From Sabethes cyaneus (lineage: Eukaryota > Arthropoda > Insecta > Diptera > Culicidae): DNA of 64,000 bases. The position numbers were made by a program, and so were the translations under genes. The notes below the pieces were generated by a model. The model was not told the DNA's origin, did not search any database, and was given only the letters and a program-made list of their open reading frames with translations. Location: NCBI RefSeq assembly GCF_943734655.1, contig NC_071353.1:148906043-148970042 (forward strand), in the 5' to 3' direction. This document shows, piece after piece, positions 55,666 through 64,000 of the stretch (within the stretch, counting starts at the first letter, position 1; each line of letters begins with the position of its first letter).

Positions 55666-56110
55666 CTACTCGAACTCACCGCTTTGTCTGGGTTGATTGC
55701 GTTCCAGTAGTTCTGCGCACACTTTATCAAATTCCTCAAAAGATCGTTGGATAGTACGAATTCTTACACTCAAACAGCGAATGGTGTTCTCTGTTTCCGT
55801 TTTAATAAACTCGCGTAGGAGGAACAATTGCCCTAAGACGGAATCTCTTGGATCAACCATAATTTTTTATGTAAGATGATCGATTTCTTGGAAATAAGCG
55901 TTCACAAACTCACTTTTTCGCTTTCGTTTGAGATGTTTAACTCGCGATGATTTGTTTAAGAATGAATCTTCGATAAAAATGTGGCCCATTCAGGGGTCTG
56001 TTGCTTTTAGGCTGAACGTGACCGTTATGCTGCCATCAGCATAAACAACTATCGATTGTATTCATCGATCACATCGATAATGTTTATGCTAACTTCATCA
56101 GTCAGCAGGC
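55666..56110 (-). pseudogene. Possible BEL/Pao 5' end: gag N-terminus and LTR-like leader
   Basis: The minus-strand frame 55860-55666 starts MVDPRDSVLGQLFLLREFIK and continues VRIRTIQRSFEEFDKVCAEL, stopping after 64 codons. RRDSxLxQ, EFI and FEEFDKVCAEL are reminiscent of BEL/Pao gag N-termini. Upstream on the same strand, about 56060-55997 runs TGTTTATGCTGATGGCAGCA to AAAGCAACA, which looks like an LTR with TG and CA ends; a leader of about 135 bases then precedes the ATG. Alternatively it is a domesticated or host exon: just before the frame stops the sequence AAAGCG then GTGAGTTCG is a good splice donor. The family assignment is from memory of motifs only. Confidence 0.4.
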
Positions 56111-56464
56111 AGAATCACTTTCCTATGTGGACATTTTCAAAATTATCGTGCAGCTTTAGGCCTGTGCGATAATTATAATGATACGCGCCCATTGTTACTG
56201 GACTTATGAACGAAAACAAGATTGAAAAATTTCTATTCTATTTACCCTATTTTAAGGTGAAATTAGTCGTCATCAGTTCTGGTAATTTCAAAAGCCGTTT
56301 TTTTTTTTGGTTTGAAATAAGAATTTTATCCATGAAAATCTATTTATATAAGAGGCTTATGTCTGTACCGAAAACCAGGTCTCTGACAGGACATCATAAA
56401 AAGCTTATCGGTAATTAAAAACAGGCCCCTGACAGGACATCATGTTTTCGTAGCAATGAGTTCT
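56111..56464. other. Spacer, nothing recognised
   Basis: AT-rich. The phrase CTGACAGGACATCAT occurs twice (about 56385 and 56430) around an otherwise unremarkable stretch. A 70-codon frame at 56206-56418 resembles nothing known. Confidence 0.3.
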
Positions 56465-57500
56465 ATTCTCAGTCACCTCACTGGTCGACTGCTGGACTGC
56501 TCGATTGCTCAACTGGTTAACTAGACTGCTCGACTGAACTATTCGATTCGACTGCTCGACTTAATTACTTGATTGGACAGATCGACTTGATTGATTGACT
56601 GAACAGCTCGATTTAACTGCTCGGGTGGACTACCCGACTTAACTACGATTCGACTGCTTGACACATTTGCTTGACTTACTACTCGACCCGACTGCTCGAC
56701 TTAACTGCATGATTAAACTGCTCGACTGGACTGTTCGATTCGACTGCTTGACTGGACACTAGATTCATCTGCTCGACTCAACTGTTCGATTCGACTAGCC
56801 TACTCGATTTGATTGCTCGGCTCAACTGACAGCTTGATTCAACAGCACGACTAGACTGTTCGACTTAGCCACTCAACCCAACTGCTCGACTCAACTGCTT
56901 GACTTAACTGTTTGATTCGACAGGTCAACTTAACTACTCGACTGGACTACTTGACAGAACTGTTCGACTCAACTGTTCGACTTAACTGCTCGACTGAACC
57001 GCTTGACCCGATTGCTCGACTTAGCTGCTCGATTAGACTACTCGATTCAACTGCTCGACTGGACTACTCGACTTAACTGCACGATTGAACTGCTCGACAG
57101 GACTGTTCGATTCGACTGCTCGACTAGACTGCTTGACTGAACAGCTTGATTCATATGCTCGACTAGGCTGCTTGGCTCAACTGCTTGACTCAACTGTTTG
57201 ATTCGACAGCTCGATTCAACTGCTCGACTGGACTACTCGACTCAACTGCTCGACTTAACTGCTTGACTGGATTACTCGACTCAACTGTTCGGCTGGACTA
57301 CTCGACTGAACTGCTCGACTGGACCGCTCGACTCAACTGTTCGACTGGACTACTCGACTCAACTGCTCGACTGGACTACTCGACTCAACTGTTCGACTGG
57401 ACTGTTTGACTGAACAGCTTGATTCATCTGCTCGACCAGACGCTACTTAACTGTTTGACTTAACTGCTCGACTGAACCGCTTGACCCAACTGCTTGCAGA
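56465..57500. repeat. Degenerate 13-bp tandem repeat (CTCGACTNAACTG)
   Basis: About 1 kb of diverged 13-bp units, consensus CTCGACTNAACTG with variants CTCGACTGGACTA, TTCGATTCGACTG and CTTGACTTAACTG. Every frame shows a 13-residue period, hence the frame 57185-57409 (STGLLDSTARLNC, LTGLLDSTVRLDY), which is not a gene. Copies are cleaner toward 57200-57400 and more diverged at the left, consistent with expansion at one side. Confidence 0.85.
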
Positions 57501-58689
57501 TTTGTCTGCCAGACCAACCAGACTTGCAGATTTGTCTGCAAATTGCAGATTTTTGGAACGGTCTTGCAGATCATTATAAATTTGCAGATATTTGCAGTTT
57601 TTCTGACTTTTATTGTTTTGGTGCAGATTTTTGTTCGAAGCTCTTTAAACTTTCACAGACTTCCTAAAAAAGTGTGCAGATTTTCGCAGATTATTTTTAA
57701 ACCAGAAAATTCGAGTAGCCGGAAAACTGCTCGATTTTTTCGGTTTTCGAGCAGTTGCAGACATTTTTTTTAGAAAATATGGCATCTCTGATGTACAACA
57801 TCTTAGAGCTATATTATGCAATATAGAAACTCAAAGATTAAACCTCTTCGCAATGACTGGCCAATGGAATGTATCCGCAGTTTTCTGAATTCTGAACAGA
57901 GATTTAAATTTTCCGGATCGTAAGATTCGGGCTCAAAATTTCTTTGATTGTTGAGCTGTTAATTTTTTTTACAAAAAGGTATCATCTATCATTGATTTTT
58001 TCCAGTGTTTTAATTCCATTCTAATAGTACATTGAAAGACCCCACCGAATGGTCCTGGTCCAATGAAAGACTCATTCGATCCAGCTTTTGCCCAGGGACC
58101 CAAAAAAGATTTACTGTGCCTTTTCTAGCCACCTGTTGTAGCAACTGAATGCATTCCCAAATCAGTTTAGATCAACACGAAACTGATTTCAGTGCGTTTA
58201 AAGCTGCCTGGCTGTCAGAAAATATTCATATACATTATTATTTGCATGTCTATAATTTCGACGCAGACAAATTGTAGCACATTCAATAATTGTCAGTATT
58301 TCTGCTTGAAATACATTTTTTCTCAGCTTTCCGATGGTGGTCTTGAAATTAAAATTGGTTGGGAGCTTCATGGTGAAAACGGCGATTTTTTGATAAAATC
58401 CAACATGGCGGCCAAATCCAAGATGGCCGCCAATTTTTTTTTCACTTCGTTTATATGCCTTATCTCTCTCTACAAAACCGTGACGTTTGTAGTTTGTTTC
58501 ATAGCAAATTTTGGAAATATCACAATAATTATATAAAAATTGTGAACCTTGCTACAAATAACTTATTGTTTTATTCAGTTAATGTCATTGCACACCCAAT
58601 TTTATGAATGTTTCTTATAGCTTTTTTTCTCAGCTTTCCAATGGTCAAATGAAAATCGGTTGGGGGGCTCATGGTGAAAACGGTCATCT
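57501..58689. other. Spacer with small dispersed repeats
   Basis: 57500-57680 is rich in TTGCAGATTT words. 57792-57897 (ATGTACAACATCTTAGAG to TCCGCAGTTTTCTGAATTCT) recurs in the same orientation at about 62821-62935. 58319-58387 (CTCAGCTTTCCGATGG, CATGGTGAAAACGG) recurs directly at 58619-58686. AACATGGCGGCC and AAGATGGCCGCC lie between. No gene; the 114-codon frame 58192-58536 crosses the repeats and is not supported. Confidence 0.5.
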
Positions 58690-59839
58690 TCTTATATATA
58701 AAAATGGATTTCTGTCGGGATGTTCCTTATAGAATCAAAAACTACTGAACCAATCGGCGTGAAAATTTGCAAGTAGAGGTTTTTGGGGCCAGGAAAGGTT
58801 TTAGTAATGGTTAGAGACCCAACCCCCCACTAAGAGGGGGGGCTCCCATACAAATGAAACACAAATTTCTGCATAACTCGAGAACTAATCAAGCAAATAG
58901 AACAAAATTTGGTATGTGGGTGTTTTTGGTGACAAGAACTTATTCTATGGTAAATTGAGACCCCTCCCCTCTTCAGAAGGAGAATTATGACTCCTCTCCC
59001 CTTTAAGAGGGAGGAGGGGCTTCTATACAAATGAAATGCAAATTTCCTCATAATTCGAGAACTAATCAATCAATTGGAACCATAATTGGTATGTTGGTGT
59101 TTTTGGAGGGAAGAATTTTTTCTATGATGAATTAGGACCCCTTACCTTTTTAGGAGGGGGGGGGGCTCCCATACAAATAAAATACAAATTCCCTCATAAC
59201 TGCAGAACTAATCAAGCAAATGGAACCAAATTTGGAATGGGGTGGGGGGTTTTGGAGGCAGGATTTTTTTATGATGGTTTGAGACCTCTCACTCCTGTGA
59301 GGGGGGGGGGAATAAGGAGGGGCGAGACGAACACAGGCCGCGAGTGTTGCCGGAAGCGCCGGCCACTGCGGGGAGGGGGGGGGGGGGGGTCAGGCCGCCG
59401 TAGAGATCACCTCTATCTAGGTTTATTTATTTTCCTAGATCTACTGACTTCTATTATTACTTTCCTTCAGTTGGGTCACCCCTGAGAAATGGTACTTTCT
59501 ACGAAAAGATTTTCCGTGAAATAGTACATCCCACGTAAGGTTTTTCGCGAAATGGTATTCTGCGAAACACCATATTCCGCGTTATGGTCAACCGAGAATT
59601 AGTGTTCCGCAAAATGATATTCGGCGAAATGGGTTGTAATGATGGCGAATATTTAAATGCTATCCGCTTTATTTTATCAGGATAAGCAATGGGGGAGTTG
59701 TTTTCTATTTTACTGTGAGGAAAATTTGTGAATTTTACTCTTTTACTGTGAGGAAACCCATGAACTCCTTAGAAACTTGCAAAACTCAAGATTGTGATAA
59801 AGGTCATCCGAGATTCAGGATTTTTGTCGGATCAGCTAG
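58690..59839 (+). mobile_element. Helitron-like element, both ends present
   Basis: The 5' end TCTTATATATAAAAATGG and the 3' end TTTGTCGGATCAGCTAG followed by T match those of the element at 9315-11410. Inside are about three 150-bp minisatellite units (CATAACTCGAGAACTAATCA and relatives) and the GC-rich block near 59325-59400 with G runs. It is shorter than the first copy because it has fewer units. No Rep/helicase. The GGG-rich frame 59237-59485 is an artefact. Confidence 0.65.
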
Positions 59840-60155
59840 TATATCTCTATAAAGGACTTTTTTCGAAAAAAATTCCACTCAACAGTGGCACCCGCCCACA
59901 TCTAAGATGGCAGACCATCAGCGAGATAGGAACCTACAACCCAACTGTACACGAAAACAACAAAAGTCACTGAAAATGGAAGAAGAAATCGATTATTTAA
60001 ATTATTGGCAACGGCTTTTAACGAAGCAAGTCGCCTGAAGCTTGAGATCCTGCGGCTGAGCGAGGTCTGTGAGGCCGCATACTGGCGAACACAGGGACAT
60101 CGTTGGGGTAAGTCTTGCTCTACTCTGGCAAACGAGGTGAAAATACTACTCGAGA
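59840..60155. other. Leader of an unassigned frame
   Basis: Shifted frames read KMEEEIDYLNYWQRLLTK (about 59954-60010) and NEASRLKLEILRLSEVCEAA (about 60017-60080), then YWRTQGHRWGK. They could be the start of the protein whose end is open at 60156-60578. No known domain is recognised. Confidence 0.3.
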
Positions 60156-60578
60156 ATGAGGAGTTGGATTCATGCTGAGCCAAGGGAAACATACGACCCT
60201 GATGAAATTGGAACTAATAAACGAAAGAATAATCTTGGCCAGACGCTCCGCAAAGTGGGCAGCGGGTGGAGGGAGTGGACTTCGGATGAAATCCGAAGGA
60301 CGATCAATGAGCGGAGAGAGGTGAAAGCTGGCATTGAGCGAGCGCAAATCATAACGGCCAAGGCAGCTGCCCGTCAATGGTACTCTGAATTGAAGAGGTC
60401 TACATATTACAAGCTTGTAGGCGAGACAAGGGAGCTTGAACTAACTCATTACCCGAGGAAGGAGAAACTGTCGCCGGCAATGTACGATGTTTCTCGCCGC
60501 CTCAGAAAAAGTAATGCAAATTTTGTAGCCCGATGCGCATCAGCCTCACGGGCAGCCGATACCTCACGAATTTTTTGA
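60156..60578 (+). CDS. Unidentified open frame, possible degraded mobile-element protein
   Basis: 140 codons with normal amino-acid composition (charged, Arg/Glu-rich, not low complexity): begins MRSWIHAEPRETYDPDEIGT, contains LGQTLRKVGSGWREWTSDEI and AAARQWYSELKRSTYYKLVG, and ends AADTSRIF. It is longer and more protein-like than random frames nearby, and frames just upstream may belong with it. No domain is recognised. It could be the remnant of a retrotransposon ORF1 or a transposase accessory protein, or a chance frame. Confidence 0.25.
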   Translation: MRSWIHAEPRETYDPDEIGTNKRKNNLGQTLRKVGSGWREWTSDEIRRTINERREVKAGIERAQIITAKAAARQWYSELKRSTYYKLVGETRELELTHYPRKEKLSPAMYDVSRRLRKSNANFVARCASASRAADTSRIF

Positions 60579-61692
60579 CTTAGCAATAAGCTATGCACGA
60601 AGACATTGTGAGGATGTGCGTGCGCGAGTGTGTGGGTAGCAGAATGTCTGCACTCGGCACCGGCCACTGTTTCTTTTACGCCTGCGTGTGCGACGAAAAC
60701 GTTGAATGCTATGTTTTTCATACTCTTTCGCGTGTGAGTAGGCATGGTTGACTTCTCGCTCGATTCGCCAGTACATTGCCAGTAAAACCAGCAGCGCATT
60801 AATCGCGTCAACTCTGAGGCACCATCGCTGGATATAATTCAGATAGCAATCCGACAGAGCGACGGGCACTGTATTTCAGCGGAGATTTTCAAATCTGACT
60901 GAAAAAAGGAGACTCTGCTGAATGCGGTAACTGGTGTGGCAGCATGTTGCTCTGTATTACTTTCAAAATACTCTGTAAAGTTATATAGGGCTGCGCGTTG
61001 GCGTCATTCGCGTTTATTTTGTTTATTATTTTGACATTTGACGATTCATGGTAGGCTCGATATGTCTTAAAATATCTGAAATAATGAATACTAACATATT
61101 CAGTGTTTAATATCACAATTAACTAATGCTTTCTAGTATTAAAGTCTAGGGGTGCCGGTCTTATCCGCGCTACCTCTACAGATGTTGTAAATTGACATTC
61201 GAAAGTTCTATTCGAATTCTTGTCAACATAGCAGTAAAGAAGCCGTATATTTCGTCAGCGTAGCTTTTAAGAAGCATTCAAGGGGACAATTCTGAGTATT
61301 CCCAAGAAAATGCGTACAAAACTGTCCTTCTAGTGGCTGCTTGTCAGACTGCAACAAAACTTAAAAGCTACAATATTTATATGCACACAAAGACGAACAA
61401 CTCATAGTTTCAAAATGCTTTTGGAATGGTAATATCCAATCAAGCAGATTATCGCAGTTCAGTTGTTGTGAAGCGTTGCAAGATTTATCAACGAAAACCA
61501 AATTTTATATTAGACCATATTGATATTCTAGCAATTAAAAATTAAACAAAAAGCCTAGATTTACCTTCGAAAAAAGTACGAGTTGTATAGACGAAGTTAC
61601 CATCGATGTGTTCGCAAATTATAGAATACAACTAGAGCAATAATGTTCTAGCAAATTGAGCTTGACTACTCGTAGGTACTTATTGATTTTCT
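60579..61692. other. Non-coding stretch
   Basis: Minus-strand frames 60449-60811 and 60591-60869 overlap in different frames and lack recognisable motifs. No repeat structure seen. Confidence 0.3.
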
Positions 61693-62455
61693 TTAAGGGG
61701 GGACCCTACTCTGGAAGGTCGAAAAATAATGGACTTTCGTGAATTTTTCTGGCATGTTGAAATTATAGTTAAGTGTTGGAGTATTTTGGTTATAGGTTAA
61801 GCTATATTTGAACATGTATTTTCTGTATTTTGAATGCCAAAACAATGAATATTATGCAGGTGGCAGCTGGGCGCATGAATGCTCTCTAGAAAATAGTTCC
61901 TTGCTGGCGATACGTACCGGGAACCAACGGAGTATCGGAAAACGGATTTCAAGGATGATTTTGAAGCTTTAGATCAATACCTAAATTGTTACGTACGGGT
62001 TTTTGGAAATTCGAAAAATTACCAAAATGGTGGCAATTTTTCCAAAAGAAGAAAGTGTTTTTTCATCAAAAATCGCCGATTGCGAAAATAAAAAAATAAA
62101 AAAATAAAAAAATAAAAATAAAAAAAAATGAGATACCAAAAAACGGCTACGTAACAATTTAGGTAATTCATTTTTACATGCTGAAAAAAAAATCAGCCAT
62201 ATCGGACCACTAGATTCTGAGAAACACATACCGCCCAGTTGAAAAAGTATGGTTTCGAGAAAAACGCATTTAAAGTTTCGTTCAGCGATGCACTGCCCTT
62301 GGTGATTCCACAGTCTTTGCCATAACTTTCTAACGAGATCAGATATCAAAAAATCCTTTTGGCGTGACATTTCTGAAGGTATAAACCTCTAGAAAAAATG
62401 CAAAAAAAAATTAAATTCGAATTTTTCGACCTTCCAGAGTAGGGTCCCCTCTTAA
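61693..62455. mobile_element. TTAA-flanked element with inverted ends
   Basis: TTAAGGGGGGACCCTACTCT at the left (61693) pairs with the right end AGAGTAGGGTCCCCTCTTAA (62455), one mismatch in the first 20. The similarity continues through GGAAGGTCGAAAAAT. TTAA at both outer edges is the target preference of piggyBac-like elements. An inner inverted pair (CCTAAATTGTTACGTACGGG near 61980; ACGTAACAATTTAGG near 62150) lies inside. The AAAATAAAAAAATA run near 62090-62128 is low complexity. No transposase; the 129-codon minus frame 61981-62370 includes a homopolymer-rich stretch and is not a gene. Confidence 0.65.
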
Positions 62456-63589
62456 TGACAGCAAACGATCAATAATTTTCTAAGCAACATTTTACTCTAA
62501 TCAGACTACATAAATGTTGCAAACAGCCAGAGTTAGAAGATGACTTCGAATGCAGCAAACATTGAATGCGTTTTTCCTGAAGTCAGAGTTTTGTCACTTG
62601 GTTCTGTCTGACTTAACACCGAAATTTCCGAAAATCGGCAGAAAAAATTAAATTAAAAAAAAAATTAAAACATCTCTGTGTTTTTTTTTCGCTCCCCCCT
62701 TCGGTGGCACAACATCGGAAGGACAAAAACTTTATAAAATATTTGTAATGACCTTATTCATATAAATAAAATCCAATGGGAGCATAAAAACTATTTGTTT
62801 CTGTTTCCGGCTTACTCTTATGTACAACATCTTAGAGATTATGCAATATAAGAACTCAAAGAAATAATGCAAAGATTAAACATCTTGGCAAACACTGGCC
62901 AATGGAATGTATCCGCAGTTTTCTGAATTCTGAATTCATTCAAAGCTTGCTCTACTTTACCCGCTCGTTCCTCGCTGCCAGTACTATTCCATATTATAGC
63001 CGTCTCTGGCGAGGACGTTCATTGCGTTCCTCTGACCAGTACGCTTAACTATAAGTGGGACTTTTGCACTGTCATGAGGTTTCATCGGGTAATGGAGTAT
63101 TTTGCAGGATAAAATTTTGGCATAAGCTGGGGCCCTCGCTGAAGCTGTTTGCAGTAGGAATAATATCAACAATATCAAATTCCAAACTCCCGGATCCTCT
63201 CTTCCAGCCGTTGCTCCCCTCTGAACCCTACGCATACAAGTCCCAGCTAATGTCAGTCACGTTTAGTGACGAAACCGCAAATTACTTCATGTAGAATCCG
63301 GGAAGAAGGAAAGGAAAAATTAGGGGCTTGAGAATAAACCCATGCTAAAGTAACTTGACATCGAATGGGCTGATTCTACCAAGCAGACTCGATAACCTTG
63401 CGCCTTTGGAGCCCCCCATTTTTATACTTAAGTTCTGTTTGTTGCCTTTCAGAAGGACGCATTGTTTTAGGCCAGTGGTGGCCACGGTATAAGCATAATT
63501 CGGGCTGAATTAAATTTCCTCAATAAATCCACCGAGGAACCAACGGCGACCAGTTTATTGGTGGAACGAGCAACTCATCAATCCACGCA
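62456..63589. other. Spacer with dispersed repeat copy
   Basis: About 62821-62935 is the second copy of the about 110-bp repeat at 57792-57897 (direct orientation, about 85-90 percent alike by eye, with a small insertion in this copy). No gene recognised. The frames 62984-63235 minus and 63055-63294 plus overlap on opposite strands without motifs. Confidence 0.4.
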
Positions 63590-64000
63590 GTAGTTCATTC
63601 AAAGCCAGAAGACGAGTTTAGAGACTGAGAAGAGCGCAAGTTTGTGTTCCAAGCAGCAAGAGCCACGCTAAAAAGGGAGTTAAAAGTCAATTAAAAGCGA
63701 ACAGCTCAAGCGCTAAGCCCCGATGGATTCCTATTGTAGCTAGAAAACATGTAATTCAAGCATTTCCAAACATATTCAGGACAATTATGCAGAATTTTCT
63801 GCAGGAAGGTCACTTTCCAAACATGTGAAAGATACAGTGGCTAGTTTTACTTCCGAATCTTGAAAAGACCCCTGGAGATCCAACCTCGTATAGACCAATC
63901 TGTCTGGTGGATACACTCGGGAAACTGTTGAAACGGATTATTCTCAACAGGCTGACAACCACAATATTGACGAAAAGCATTTGGGAAAGGCAAGTCAACG
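63590..64000 (+). pseudogene. R1/I-like non-LTR reverse transcriptase, running off the window
   Basis: With frameshifts the sequence reads EFRDWEERKFVFQAARATLK and REL (about 63611-63680), PRWIPIVA, KHVIQAFPNIFRTIMQNFLQ and EGHFPNM. The next frame reads IQWLVLLPNLEKTPGDPTSY, RPICLVDTLGKLLKRIILNR and LTTTILTKSIWERQVN up to the edge. The LLPNxEKTPGDPTSYRPICL block is the hallmark of the first RT motifs. At least one stop lies before IQWLV. It lies downstream of the last detected Adar exon, antisense to Adar, probably inside another Adar intron. Confidence 0.7.

Noticed and set aside
57185..57409. Leu/Asp/Thr/Ser repeat protein
   Set aside because: Period of 13 residues equals the 13-bp satellite read in one frame.
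53739..64000. Adar dsRBD1 or start exon
   Set aside because: Looked for VxxLNEL/KKxAKxxAA-like coding on the minus strand; none seen, so upstream exons are taken to lie outside the window.

Overview
The window looks like a stretch of a large, repeat-rich mosquito nuclear genome, most likely a culicine and probably Aedes. The reasons are an insect ADAR gene with a TE-filled 10.4 kb intron, JAM1/RTE-like and Jockey-like non-LTR retrotransposons, an ITmD37E-like mariner, Helitron-like elements with 150-bp minisatellites, and very many MITEs and fold-back elements. No bacterial-type genes, CRISPR array, rRNA or tRNA gene is visible.

The only confidently identified host gene is Adar (adenosine deaminase acting on RNA), on the minus strand. 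Five exons are resolved with matching splice phases: 53738-53270 (double-stranded RNA binding domain), 53204-53094, 42728-42259 (catalytic HAE and the PCGD cysteine), 42051-41800 (second zinc cysteine) and 41474-40904 (C-terminus and stop). Upstream exons, including the expected first dsRBD, were not found and probably lie beyond the right edge. The Ser codon matching the Drosophila self-editing site is present as AGT.

Layout: 1-9.3 kb holds a TA-flanked MITE, a 2.3 kb fold-back element, a palindromic MITE, and 1.9 kb of extreme pyrimidine asymmetry. 9.3-14.3 kb holds three Helitron-like blocks with minisatellite arrays. 14.6-18 kb holds MITEs and a Jockey-like RT into which an RTE/JAM1-like element has inserted. 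18-23.6 kb is mostly MITEs and unassigned sequence. 23.6-27.9 kb is microsatellite-rich, TE-poor DNA with a possible minus-strand promoter and 5' exon. 28-38 kb holds an 8-bp satellite, several decayed RT fragments, a hAT-ended segment and a Tc1/mariner relic. 38.98-39.63 kb is a giant hairpin just downstream of Adar. 40.9-53.7 kb is Adar with introns full of TE relics, including a well-preserved RT-RNase H element with a 12-bp target-site duplication. 53.7-64 kb holds a possible BEL/Pao fragment, a 13-bp satellite, another Helitron, a TTAA-flanked element and an R1/I-like RT running off the edge.

The most interesting relation is between Adar, whose product edits double-stranded RNA, and the long inverted repeats in its own intron and just past its 3' end. 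These would be natural substrates if transcribed. Exon boundaries come from reading splice sites and homology by eye. TE family names rest on motif recognition, not on a search.
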